Source of the DNA: JACPFV01 sp052386975
GTDB lineage: Bacteria > Pseudomonadota > Gammaproteobacteria > Nevskiales > Nevskiaceae
Length of the DNA: 11,751 nucleotides
Reading direction: 5' to 3'
NCBI GenBank assembly: GCA_052386975.1
Contig: JBQTJQ010000032.1
Span: forward strand, 1 to 11,751
Part shown: one piece after another, positions 1 to 7,990 of the stretch
Position numbering within the stretch: the first letter of the stretch is position 1
Layout of the letters: each line of letters starts with the position of its first letter
Program-made: the position numbers and the translations under genes
Notes under the pieces: model-generated
What the model was told of the DNA's origin: nothing
Databases searched by the model: none
Seen by the model: the letters and a program-made list of their open reading frames with translations, nothing else

Positions 1-3000
1 GTACGTGTATGTGTTGAGCCCGCCCGCAAGGCCAATCGGATCAGATTGCAGGTAGCGGCCGGTGCTGGGGTCGTAGTACCGATTCCAGTTGTAGTAGAGC
101 CCGCTTTCCGCATCGTAGTACTGGCCCGGGAATCCAATATTCAGATCGCCAATAGTGCTGGTGACGGAAGTACGGCCAAACGAAGTGTTGGTCGCTCTCC
201 ACTTCTCTGCCATCCCGGAACCCGTGACAACTTCCGGCCGACCGAGATGATCTGTGTGGACGTAATAGAGCGCGGTGCCCTTAATAAGCCCAATGAGCTG
301 GCCAGCCAACCAGATGTACTGGGTCGTGAGCGTCGCACCACCGTTCGACGTTTCGCCCAAAAGCGTTCCGTCAGGTGCATACACGTAGCTGAAGGCGCCG
401 CCAGGCCCTGACTTCCTCACTCGCAGGTTCAGAAAGTTGTACGCATAGTTCGTTGTACCGCTGCTCGTAGTAACGGAGGTCAAGCGATTAAGCGGGTCGT
501 AAAGGTAGGCCTGATTGCCGCCGTGCCCCACCTTCGAAGTGACGTTTCCCAGATTCGCGTCGAGACCGAAAGACTTAGCGCGACTGCCCGCAATCTCGGG
601 GATGCGATTCGAACCAGCGTCAGGCACATAGTCGTCAGTGGCGCCGCCCCATACGTGAGTCTCGCGATTCCCATTCGCATCGAAGGTCAAGCTTTGATTC
701 CCGAGCCCCGTAGAGGTGACGCTTAAGAGGCGTGAGAGTTCGTCATACGCGAGCGTCTGGCTGTTTGCACTGACTCGATTGTCGGTGATCTGGACTATGC
801 GATCGTTCCCGTCATGCCCATACGTGTAGTTCAGGGCCAGACTTGCGCCCAAACTGGTCATTCGAAGATCGCGATCGTAGTTCCGATACTCGCCCACACC
901 GTTTCCGAAACCCATGATTGTGCGCGGGCCAAGGTTGAAACCCACGTAACTCGTCGAAGTGACGACGTTGACCGGATTAGCCGTGCCGATCTTCACGCTC
1001 ACCGCTGTCGGCAGCGATCGCCCGGAATATGCGTACGTGACGTAATTGCCGCCGGGATAGGTAACGCGGCTCACGCGCTCGCGGTTGTCATATGACCAGC
1101 TCGTCGTGTAGCTGGTGCCGTTAATGACGGAAACTTGGGAAGCAACCTGCCCATTCAACCTGTATGTGTAGCTGGTCGAGTAACTGGGGCTGAGACTCTC
1201 GGTCACGCTGCAAATACGCGTCGCCCCGTTCGCGCAGCTATCGAAGGTGAAGTCGTAGGTCTGCGAGGCCGTCGGCGACGCCGCCTGCATCCTGTGCGGC
1301 CGGTTCAGAGTATCGAAGAGCGAATAGGTTGTCGTTAAGGCGTTGTTACCTCGTTTCACGGTTTCCAAACGCCCGTGATCGTCGTACTCGAAGGACGTCG
1401 TGCCGGTGTCCTCGCTGACCTGCGACACGAGCTTTCCAAAACCGTCATAAGCGTATGAGGTGAGAATCCCTCTGGGATCCTGCACCGACTCCAGATTGCC
1501 GCTTCCGTCGTAACCCAAGACGCTCGGCACTTGCTGTGGATTCGATGCGCTGGTGGGATCTTGAATACTCTTGACCTGGTCGTGCGCGTTGTACTCGTAC
1601 GTCCAGACTCGGCCAAGGGAATCCGTGCGCGTTCGCACATTCCCATTGTTGTCATATGTGTAGGCAGTGTTCTGCCCAGCATTACCCTGTTCGCCAATAA
1701 GTCGGCCCAGGGAGTCATAAACCCACGCCTTTGAATAAAGCGTCGTTGTGCCTTCAGTGCAAGACCAGAACGTGTCGATCTTGTCGCAGGTACGGTTCCA
1801 TGACCACCCGGAAAGACCGGTCCTGTTCCCCAGGAGGTTGTAGCCGTAGTCTTCATTTGTGATCGTGACTTCTGTGTGCTCGGGCTCGTTAACCGTACGC
1901 GTTTCCCCACTCTTTCGCGTCAGTCGTCCCAATACGTCTCGGGTATAGGTGATTGAGCCGCCGTCAGGGTATGCGACAGCGACAACATTGCCGTGTGCAT
2001 CGTATGAGTACGTGGTGGTTGCGGTGACACCATCAAGCGTTCGTGACGCGGTCTTTACCAAGCCTCGTGCATCATAGGTGTAGTTAATTTGGAACAAGTT
2101 GGGTTCGCGAACGCTCGCGGGCAGTCCGAGGCCGTTATGGTTCAGGTACTGCGTTGTCGACGTCTCAGCACCGGAGCCACGCACTACGCTCGTCAGATTC
2201 CCGAACGAGTCGAAGTTCCTCGTAACTTGCGTGCCACCTCCCTGTCGCGTTACCTGTGACGGAATGCCATTCGCGTGAAACTGGAACGTAAACGTGGTCG
2301 TCAACGTCCTGTCGTACTCGCCATTTGTCGGGTGGAGGTTCGTCGTAGCGACCGTCAGTACGCGATTTTTCGCGGGCGACGTGTCCGGATAATATTCGAA
2401 GTGAGTGTGCGAGATGGCGTCGTGAGCCTCGGTTGAGTTCCCATACCGCCACACATCCGTGACCCGGTTCTTGGTGTAGTCCCAAACATTGGTCGTGATG
2501 CGTTTCTGTCCGGGATTTTGCCCCGAAGAATCTTCTCCCGTCGTGACCTTCGTCGGCAGGCTGTTTGTGTTCGTCGCGTGGTTGTACTCGTAGCTCGTCT
2601 TGATGCCGCGGTGGTCCTTTACCCAGAGGGGATGGCCATGGGTGTCGTAGTCGGCCTCAGAAATGGAGGGCAGGCAGTTCGTAACGCCAGAGAGCTGCGA
2701 CCACGCGATTCGCTTGTGCCCGCCGAAGTACTTGTATTGGTACTTTGTAACGACACCAGCCGCATTTGTTGTCTCCGTCCACGGGTACCCGTCCTGGCTG
2801 AATCCGTACGCCAACGATAACCGATCGACGCTGCCGTCGAGCAGGCCGCTGGAGAGAACTTGTTCGCCCAGCCCGTTGTAGCTGTAGGTCGAATAGCGCT
2901 GCGAGTTAATCAGAATTCCAGTCAACTGGTGCGGAAAATTCGAATTCTCGTACAGGTAGGATCGAACGATTGCCGGCGTGGTCGGGTGCGTGACTGAACT

Positions 3001-3930
3001 CAAGTACCCACCGGCGTTGTAGGAGTAGGTGTGGACCTGGCCGGCTGGATCAGTGACCTGCGACACTCGGCCATTGTTCCAGCCCAACAGCACGTATTGG
3101 CCGTTCGTGTGATCCGCTCGCTGCAGATACTTCGCAGGGGAGTAGGTGAAGGTCCAGCCGATGCCGAGGTCATCCTTCTCCGAAGTGACCATTCCGCCCG
3201 GGGTGAAGGTCGCGTAGCTACCCGTCTTGTCCGTGAGCAGCCAGGAGCCGTCGGCCTGCTTGATCAGCGAGTCTGTAGCATCAGGATCGCTTGACTTGAA
3301 CTCGCTGTTGCCCTCCGGGTAATAGGTCAACTGCGAGCCATCGGTGCGCACTACGGTGACCTTGGTCGGCGCTGCGCCGCCCAGACACGCGAGCGCGTCA
3401 AGGCCAGGCTTGGCAGCACAAAAAATCTCATTCGGCGGGTTGAAAGGATCGGTCTTGGTGAACACCAGAGATGAATCGAAGTTGGAAGCCCAAGCTTGAC
3501 CGAAGAGCCCGGGGCCTGAATTCTGGTTGTAGTAGCGGACTAGCTTGAGCGGATAAAGGTGCCTTGTCTTGAAATCGAGTTCTTCCTTCACTTTGTGACC
3601 GGAAGAAATGACCACGGGATGGCAACTGGCTTCACCGTCCTTGCTGTTGGCCCCGTCTTTACTCGGGTCGTGACTGCGTACTTCAATAACCCGAGTTACC
3701 TCATTCCGAACGGTTCTCGCCGCACTCCTAGCTGAGATCCCATCCAACCTTGCCCACAAGTCGCGTCTGTCGTAAGCGGTCCTCTCGCCGGCTACAATGA
3801 TTCTCTCCAATTCGTCCGCATCCGTGGTGGCGCTTTCTGTGCCTGGGGTAGTGTCGAGACTGTGCTGTCCCCACACGGCTTGGGTGAGCGCATACAGCAC
3901 AACGGCTAGAACGACCTTGGCGAATTTCAT
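1..3930 (-). CDS. Secreted Rhs/YD-repeat protein, 3' end outside window
   Basis: The frame starting at the ATG at 3930 is open for 1,310 codons to the window edge; I checked every in-frame triplet and found no stop. A likely signal peptide (MKFAKVVLAVVLYALTQAVWG, residues 1-21) is followed by a DUF6531-like N-terminal domain at about 100-155 (HPVVISSGHKVKEELDF...PLKLVRYYNQ...GQAWASNFD). A long array of YD/RHS repeats (for example VWTYEYNAHDQVKSIQDP) then ends in the conserved Rhs core at 1222-1310, with YYVHTDHLGRPEVV, YYNWNRYYDPSTGRYLQSDP and IGLAGGLNTYTY. In this family the core forms a shell, and a variable, often toxic, tip follows this last motif; here that tip lies off the left edge, so its activity is unknown. 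Paired cysteines (TCDKIDTFWSC, SCANGATRIC) suit an oxidising compartment. GC is much lower than in the neighbours, suggesting horizontal acquisition. No VgrG, PAAR or immunity gene is visible. A G-rich stretch (GGGGGTCGG) just upstream of the ATG is a possible ribosome binding site. Confidence 0.93.
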   Translation of the reverse strand, partial: MKFAKVVLAVVLYALTQAVWGQHSLDTTPGTESATTDADELERIIVAGERTAYDRRDLWARLDGISARSAARTVRNEVTRVIEVRSHDPSKDGANSKDGEASCHPVVISSGHKVKEELDFKTRHLYPLKLVRYYNQNSGPGLFGQAWASNFDSSLVFTKTDPFNPPNEIFCAAKPGLDALACLGGAAPTKVTVVRTDGSQLTYYPEGNSEFKSSDPDATDSLIKQADGSWLLTDKTGSYATFTPGGMVTSEKDDLGIGWTFTYSPAKYLQRADHTNGQYVLLGWNNGRVSQVTDPAGQVHTYSYNAGGYLSSVTHPTTPAIVRSYLYENSNFPHQLTGILINSQRYSTYSYNGLGEQVLSSGLLDGSVDRLSLAYGFSQDGYPWTETTNAAGVVTKYQYKYFGGHKRIAWSQLSGVTNCLPSISEADYDTHGHPLWVKDHRGIKTSYEYNHATNTNSLPTKVTTGEDSSGQNPGQKRITTNVWDYTKNRVTDVWRYGNSTEAHDAISHTHFEYYPDTSPAKNRVLTVATTNLHPTNGEYDRTLTTTFTFQFHANGIPSQVTRQGGGTQVTRNFDSFGNLTSVVRGSGAETSTTQYLNHNGLGLPASVREPNLFQINYTYDARGLVKTASRTLDGVTATTTYSYDAHGNVVAVAYPDGGSITYTRDVLGRLTRKSGETRTVNEPEHTEVTITNEDYGYNLLGNRTGLSGWSWNRTCDKIDTFWSCTEGTTTLYSKAWVYDSLGRLIGEQGNAGQNTAYTYDNNGNVRTRTDSLGRVWTYEYNAHDQVKSIQDPTSASNPQQVPSVLGYDGSGNLESVQDPRGILTSYAYDGFGKLVSQVSEDTGTTSFEYDDHGRLETVKRGNNALTTTYSLFDTLNRPHRMQAASPTASQTYDFTFDSCANGATRICSVTESLSPSYSTSYTYRLNGQVASQVSVINGTSYTTSWSYDNRERVSRVTYPGGNYVTYAYSGRSLPTAVSVKIGTANPVNVVTSTSYVGFNLGPRTIMGFGNGVGEYRNYDRDLRMTSLGASLALNYTYGHDGNDRIVQITDNRVSANSQTLAYDELSRLLSVTSTGLGNQSLTFDANGNRETHVWGGATDDYVPDAGSNRIPEIAGSRAKSFGLDANLGNVTSKVGHGGNQAYLYDPLNRLTSVTTSSGTTNYAYNFLNLRVRKSGPGGAFSYVYAPDGTLLGETSNGGATLTTQYIWLAGQLIGLIKGTALYYVHTDHLGRPEVVTGSGMAEKWRATNTSFGRTSVTSTIGDLNIGFPGQYYDAESGLYYNWNRYYDPSTGRYLQSDPIGLAGGLNTYTY

Positions 3931-4000
3931 TTCCGACCCCCAACGTCCCGGTGCCAGGCGACACCGGATGAACAAGATGCGCTGCAACCGGTCGCAGACT

Positions 4001-4019
4001 CCTGAGGAATTCCTGAGGA
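4001..4019. repeat. Short direct repeat upstream of the Rhs gene
   Basis: CCTGAGGA occurs at 4001-4008 and again at 4012-4019, a period of 11 bp (about one helical turn), roughly 70-90 bp upstream of the Rhs start codon. Same-face half-sites like this can be regulator binding sites. No regulator is recognised and no convincing -35/-10 pair is seen nearby, so function is unproven. Confidence 0.35.
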
Positions 4020-4078
4020 CGTTCTGTTGCTGCGAATCGCCTCGCGCGAAGCCTACCAGATCGCTCCAGCGTGACGAA

Positions 4079-4094
4079 CTGTCAGAAATGACAG
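4079..4094. promoter_or_regulatory. 16-bp palindrome, operator or stem-loop
   Basis: CTGTCA-GAAA-TGACAG is a perfect 6-bp inverted repeat with a 4-nt loop, lying about 150 bp upstream of the Rhs start and about 90 bp beyond the transporter stop. Symmetry and size fit either a dimeric repressor operator or a small hairpin. No T-run follows it on either strand, so a classic terminator is unlikely. Confidence 0.4.
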
Positions 4095-4108
4095 GTACGC
4101 CGGATGGG

Positions 4109-4189
4109 GCCCCGTCGGGGCACCGCGTCTGGATGCCCGCACTTCAGGACATTTCTTCCGCGGGCATGAGAGGCACTGCGCCTCTATGC
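4109..4189 (-). terminator. Cluster of hairpins at the end of the transporter gene
   Basis: Three inverted repeats lie in 81 nt. 4164-4174 pairs with 4180-4189 (ten base pairs with one bulged G, 5-nt loop ACTGC) and includes the transporter's TAG stop codon (4186-4184). ATGCCCGC at 4133-4140 pairs perfectly with GCGGGCAT at 4160-4167 across a 19-nt loop. GCCCC at 4109-4113 pairs with GGGGC at 4117-4121. The first two share bases 4164-4167 and so are mutually exclusive. No U-run follows, so this is either a factor-dependent 3' end, an mRNA-stabilising structure, or a decayed repetitive extragenic palindrome. The rest of the 3931-4183 gap holds no plausible gene. Confidence 0.45.
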
Positions 4190-5524
4190 GGGCACGACGG
4201 CGGTGCGTTGCCGATGCTCACCGGCGATGCGTCCAGCCAGCCACCACCAGCCGATCGCCAGCACCGCGTTGAACGCGGCGAACTGCGCCGGCGATGCCGC
4301 CAGCCAGTGCACGCCGGCGAACACGATGGCGGCGTGCGCGAGGTCGCCGAGCCGCCAGAAGAACGTGTCGATGGTGGTCTTGCCGGCGTACTTCTGCTCC
4401 TCGTCGCACGGCAGGATCAGCGCGTGGCGCGCGGTGTTCTGCAGCGAGTAGTTGAGGCTGTTCTCGACGATCTTGAAGGCGCGGATCACGCTGAACACCG
4501 GCACGAACGCCAGCAGCCCGTAGCCGAGCGCGGCGACCGCCGGCAGCACCTGGGTCGCCCGGCCGACGCCGAAGCGCTTGAAGATCCGCGCCACCAGGAA
4601 CAACTGGATGGCGATGCCGGCGCCGTTGACCCAGGCGTAGAAGTCGCCGTAGAACGCACCGATCCACCGGCCGGCGTGCTCGATGGTGCCGGCGGCGACC
4701 AGCGCGTCGGCGTGCAGTTCGACGGATCGCGAGAGGAGATATTCGCCGGTCGAGTTGATGCAGTTCAGTAACAGCATGAAGAGGGCGATCATCGACAGGT
4801 AGCGATCGCTCAGCACCACGCGGAAGCCGCCGAGCACGCCGGCGATCTCCTCGGGATGTGGCGCGGTGGCCTCCGGCGGCGGTCGCGAGCCCGCGGGCAC
4901 GGCGCGGCGCGCCAGCGGCGTCATCGGCACCGTCGCCAGCAACAGGACAATCGCCGCGACCATCGTGCCGTACAGCCCGAACCAGCCGAACATGGGCTTG
5001 CTGGCCAGCGCGCCGAGCCAGGCCCCGGCCGATGCGCCGATCGCCACCAGCACAAAGAGTCTTTCGCCGGACTCGACTGCGAACAGGTCGGCGGCGAAGG
5101 CCCAGAACTGCGCGACGATCAGCACGTTGAAGATGCCGAGCCAGATGAAGAACGGCACGCCGATCTCGAAGCCGGCGGCGGCGAAGCCGAGGAACGCGGC
5201 CAGGTTGGCGGCGAGGAACACCGTGATCCACGGCACCAGGTGGTAATGCGGGAAGATGCGGCGCAGCACCGCGGTGTAGGCCGGGATGATCGCCATCAGC
5301 AGCAGCGCCTGCGCGGCCAGCGCGTACGAGCGCACCTCGGCGCTCTGCTCGGTGAGGATCAGCGCCTCGCGAACGGGCTTCAACAGGTAATAGGCGAACA
5401 GCAGCAGGAACACCTGCGAGAACAGCACGAGCACCACGGCGCCCTCGCCCACGCGCACGGCCACGATGCGCGACAGCAGCCGCTCGAGCGGATTCGGCGC
5501 CGCCACCGCTCCCGGCGTGCTCAA
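4184..5524 (-). CDS. NTP/NDP exchange transporter (TLC family)
   Basis: A 446-residue polytopic inner-membrane protein of the ATP:ADP antiporter (TlcA/Npt) family, which exchanges nucleotides across membranes in Rickettsia, Chlamydia and plastids; many free-living bacteria carry uncharacterised relatives. Family hallmarks seen are FAYYLLKPVREAL at residues 43-55 in the first membrane segment, the KIVENSLNYSLQNTARHAL and LPCDEEQKYAGKTTIDTFFW stretches near the C-terminus, and about 12 hydrophobic segments with a Pro/Arg-rich cytoplasmic linker in the middle (PAGSRPPPEATAPHPEE). By my alignment, the basic residue known to matter in TM1 of characterised members (Lys) is Arg52 here. The start is taken as TTG at 5524 because it overlaps the CotH stop codon (TTGA). 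A GTG at 5506 is an alternative. The frame is open a further 87 codons upstream, but that stretch is Arg/Ala/Gly-rich antisense-type composition inside CotH. The substrate (ATP, other nucleotide or NAD) cannot be read from sequence. Confidence 0.88.
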   Translation of the reverse strand: MSTPGAVAAPNPLERLLSRIVAVRVGEGAVVLVLFSQVFLLLFAYYLLKPVREALILTEQSAEVRSYALAAQALLLMAIIPAYTAVLRRIFPHYHLVPWITVFLAANLAAFLGFAAAGFEIGVPFFIWLGIFNVLIVAQFWAFAADLFAVESGERLFVLVAIGASAGAWLGALASKPMFGWFGLYGTMVAAIVLLLATVPMTPLARRAVPAGSRPPPEATAPHPEEIAGVLGGFRVVLSDRYLSMIALFMLLLNCINSTGEYLLSRSVELHADALVAAGTIEHAGRWIGAFYGDFYAWVNGAGIAIQLFLVARIFKRFGVGRATQVLPAVAALGYGLLAFVPVFSVIRAFKIVENSLNYSLQNTARHALILPCDEEQKYAGKTTIDTFFWRLGDLAHAAIVFAGVHWLAASPAQFAAFNAVLAIGWWWLAGRIAGEHRQRTAVVPA

Positions 5525-7182
5525 GGCGCGGCCGCCACGGCTTGCGGCGGCGCGCAGGCCACCAGCCGGTTCTCGCCGCGCGCCAGCTTGAGGCCGCGCG
5601 TGGTCAGCAGGTTGGCCAGCGGCGCGACCTGCGTCGGCAGCGCGGTCCAGCCGGACGGGCCCTTCACATAGAGCTGTAACGCGTCCTCGTCGGCGACCGC
5701 GGGGCCCGGCTCGCGATCCTGCAGGCGCTCGTCGAGGTAGGCCAGCGTCAGGTCCAGCGGCGCGGTGGATTCGGACGACACCCACCAGGTGCGCCAGACG
5801 CAGGCATCGCGGTCCGCCGCCACCGGCACCAGCTCGGGCCAGCCGCGCAGCACGCGCGCCTCGACGCGCGCGCCGGCCGGGCCGCCGACGCTGGCGAGCA
5901 CAAAGCCCCAGGCGTCCATCAGGTCCGCCGTGCGGCCGGCGGGCACCACGGCGGTCGCCGCGTCGCGATGGCGCGCGGTGCCCACGCCGAGCGCCGCCTG
6001 CTTCAGGTTCTGCACGCGCGCCCGCGCATAGAAGCGCAGCGCGGCGACCTCCTGCTCGAAGCGCGCCTCGTCGTCGGCCCGGAACGGGTCGCGCCGCAGT
6101 TCGGGCAGCAGCACGTCATGCAGCCCGGTGATGCGCGCATCCATGCGCTCGGGCGCGAACCAGCCGCGCCAGGGCCGCGCCTCCTCGGGCGCGCCGGTGA
6201 CGAGGTCGCGCACCCGCGCCAGCACCCGCGCGCGCAGCTTGTCGTTCTTCAGCGCCTGGTAGTGCAGCGGGTTCGACTGGCCGGCCTCGACCGGGAAGTA
6301 GTAATGGAAATGGTCGTTCAGGATGGTGTACGGGAACGGCCGGTCGGGATCGAAGGCGCGGCCGAAGGTGAGGTCGTAGTCCCACGGCACCACCAGCCAC
6401 TTGCCGGTCTGCTTGCTCAGGTACAGGAAGTAGTTCTTGTTGTAGGTGTCGGTCAGTGTGACCAGCGCGTTGACCGCGAACCAGTTGATCACGGACTCGG
6501 CGTCGAAGCGCCGGTCCAGCAGCTGGTCGAAGCTGTCCACGGGGTGCGCGGCGATCTCCTCGGTCAGCGCCCGCAGCTTCGAGAAATCCGTGTCGCGTGG
6601 CGACAGCTTGAACCAGCAGCCGCGCGGCGAGTCGATCGACGCCGGCGTCAGGTCGCCGCAGTAGGCGCTGTCCCATGGGTGGTAGAACTCGCCGTCGGCG
6701 CCCAGGCCGGCGCGCGCGAACAGCCCCGGGTCGATCCACTCGATGCGCAGGAACAGGCCGTGGTCGGCGCCGTTGACGGTCAGGCGGGTGTAGCGCGTCT
6801 CGGGCAGCACCATGCCGAGCGCGCGCATCAGCTCCCACGACAGCCACTCGCGCATCATCGAGCCGTCGCTGCCCATGCCGTTGAGCGAGATGCGCGAGCC
6901 GCCGCGCCACTTGCCGTCGTCGAGCTTGATCAGCACCGACTTCTTCCTGGTCTGGCGGGTGAAGCTGCCCTTGACCTCGATGCGGCCGGCCAGCGCCTGG
7001 TCGCCGTCGCGCACCGTGACCTTGAACGAGGACTTGTCGTAGGGCTCCTTGCGGAACAGCACGCGCGCATCGGTCGCGTCCATCTCGATCGCCAGTTCGT
7101 CGATCGGGATCGCCGGCGCGGGCCCGGCAGCGGACGCCGGCGCCGCCAGCGCAGCGACCCGCAGCGCGGTGGCGAGCTCCAT
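5521..7182 (-). CDS. Secreted CotH-family protein kinase
   Basis: A 553-residue CotH-fold protein. CotH of Bacillus is an atypical ATP-dependent kinase of spore-coat proteins. Visible signatures, numbered from the ATG at 7182, are an N-terminal beta-rich part with RIEVKGSFTRQTRKKSVLIKL (67-87), the helix SDGSMMREWLSWELMRALG (105-123), and the catalytic/metal region LTDTYNKNYFLYL (243-255) followed by WLVVPWDYDLTFGR (262-275), whose aspartates correspond to the essential acidic residues of CotH kinases. A C-terminal beta-sandwich-like domain (about 430-545, including DLTLAYLDERLQD) looks like the Ig-type modules on secreted proteins. A short signal peptide (MELATALRVAALAAPASAAG) predicts export. 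In-frame GTG codons at 7194 and 7212 could extend it. It lies directly after the barrel gene and overlaps the transporter by 4 nt, implying translational coupling. The physiological substrate is unknown; no Ser-rich CotB-like substrate is encoded in the window. Confidence 0.9.
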   Translation of the reverse strand: MELATALRVAALAAPASAAGPAPAIPIDELAIEMDATDARVLFRKEPYDKSSFKVTVRDGDQALAGRIEVKGSFTRQTRKKSVLIKLDDGKWRGGSRISLNGMGSDGSMMREWLSWELMRALGMVLPETRYTRLTVNGADHGLFLRIEWIDPGLFARAGLGADGEFYHPWDSAYCGDLTPASIDSPRGCWFKLSPRDTDFSKLRALTEEIAAHPVDSFDQLLDRRFDAESVINWFAVNALVTLTDTYNKNYFLYLSKQTGKWLVVPWDYDLTFGRAFDPDRPFPYTILNDHFHYYFPVEAGQSNPLHYQALKNDKLRARVLARVRDLVTGAPEEARPWRGWFAPERMDARITGLHDVLLPELRRDPFRADDEARFEQEVAALRFYARARVQNLKQAALGVGTARHRDAATAVVPAGRTADLMDAWGFVLASVGGPAGARVEARVLRGWPELVPVAADRDACVWRTWWVSSESTAPLDLTLAYLDERLQDREPGPAVADEDALQLYVKGPSGWTALPTQVAPLANLLTTRGLKLARGENRLVACAPPQAVAAAP

Positions 7183-7190
7183 GGATGTAC

Positions 7191-7990
7191 TCACAGTTCG
7201 TGGAGAAGCCACAGGAGATGCCCTGACTCAGGGTCGCGTCATCGCCCCACACCGTGCTGGTGTAGCCGCAGTTGACGTTGACGTTGCGCCCCACGCTCGC
7301 ACCCAGCCGCAGGCCGGCCTTGATGGCCTTGCCGCGCGTGCCGCAGTCGGAAATGTCGGCGGCGACCGCCCCGCCGCTCGCGAGCGGCGCGCGGCCGTCG
7401 AGCTCGATGCCCCAGCGCAGGCGGCCGATGCGCAGCGGCCCGGACAGCGACAGGTCCGCTTCGATCTCGTGCGCGAGCGGCCCTTCCCACAGCTGCACGC
7501 CGATGCCGGAACCGAGCGCCAGCGACTCGGTCAGGTCGTCCTTGCGCGCCAGCGCGCCGGACAGGCCGAGCGCGCCGCAGCCGAGGCGCGGCGAATCCGA
7601 GCTGCGATTCACCGGCACCGTGGCGACCAGCTCCCAGGCGCGGTGGTTCTCGTACAGGTTGGTGCGCCCGCGCACGCCGAAGCGCAGGTCGCCGACCCCG
7701 GTGTTGCTCTCGTCGCCGCAGCTGGTGTGGCCCAGCCCCAGGCCGCCGAGCAGCGTGTAGTAGTACGAGTAGCCGTACTCCAGGTAGTTGGAGTTGCTCG
7801 AGTGCTCGCGCCGGCAGCTGATGTCCTGCAGGTTGCTGTTCTCGTCCCACTGGCGCGTGGCCCAGGTGTAGCCGACGGAGGTCGAGTAGCTGAGGTTGCC
7901 CTCGGACCGCATGTAGCTTCCCGCCCACGCCTGCGGGACCAGGCCCGCGGCGCCGAAGAGAACCACGACCCACCGGCACCGGTTCGACAC
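7191..7990 (-). CDS. Outer-membrane beta-barrel protein, probably frameshifted at 3' end
   Basis: Begins at GTG 7990, preceded by GGGGGTGG. A signal peptide (MSNRCRWVVVLFGAAGLVPQAWAG) is followed by alternating amphipathic beta-strands typical of a small outer-membrane barrel (LSYSTSVGYTWATRQW, YLEYGYSYYYTLLGGLGLGH, GVGDLRFGVRGRTNLY, RAWELVATVPVNRS, LRWGIELDGR). The GVGDLRFGVRGR stretch is the kind seen in transporter-type barrels. Six cysteines in the mature part (59, 91, 138, 216, 241, 260) are unusual for a barrel and suggest disulfide-bonded loops. There is no stop in this frame at the barrel's end: translation would run on to 6116 through CotH in a low-complexity Arg/Ala-rich frame. A TGA at 7193-7191 lies in a different frame, 8 nt before the CotH ATG, so a single missing base near 7196 would restore a normal end (...GFSTNL-stop). 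The end given here assumes that frameshift. I do not recognise the exact family. Confidence 0.7.

Noticed and set aside
1..3930. Possibility that the Rhs gene is a pseudogene, given many short open frames in this stretch
   Set aside because: The frame from ATG 3930 contains no stop in 1,310 codons and stays in register with the Rhs core at the edge.
4046..4074. Candidate -35/-10 pair (TTCGTC, 17 nt, TAGGCT on minus) for the Rhs gene
   Set aside because: Only 2/6 and 3/6 consensus matches; not distinguishable from chance.
3797..4771. Plus-strand open frame of 324 codons
   Set aside because: It crosses the start of the Rhs gene, the palindrome-rich gap and the transporter antisense, with low-complexity Arg/Glu/Gln composition; it is a GC-driven shadow.
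6116..7190. C-terminal extension of the barrel frame through CotH
   Set aside because: Composition turns abruptly to Arg/Ala/Gly-rich at the CotH start while CotH itself is clearly real; treated as a result of a frameshift.
5968..7275. Plus-strand open frame of 435 codons antisense to CotH
   Set aside because: Rich in Arg/Gln/Val/His with no domain, and fully opposite a well-supported kinase gene.
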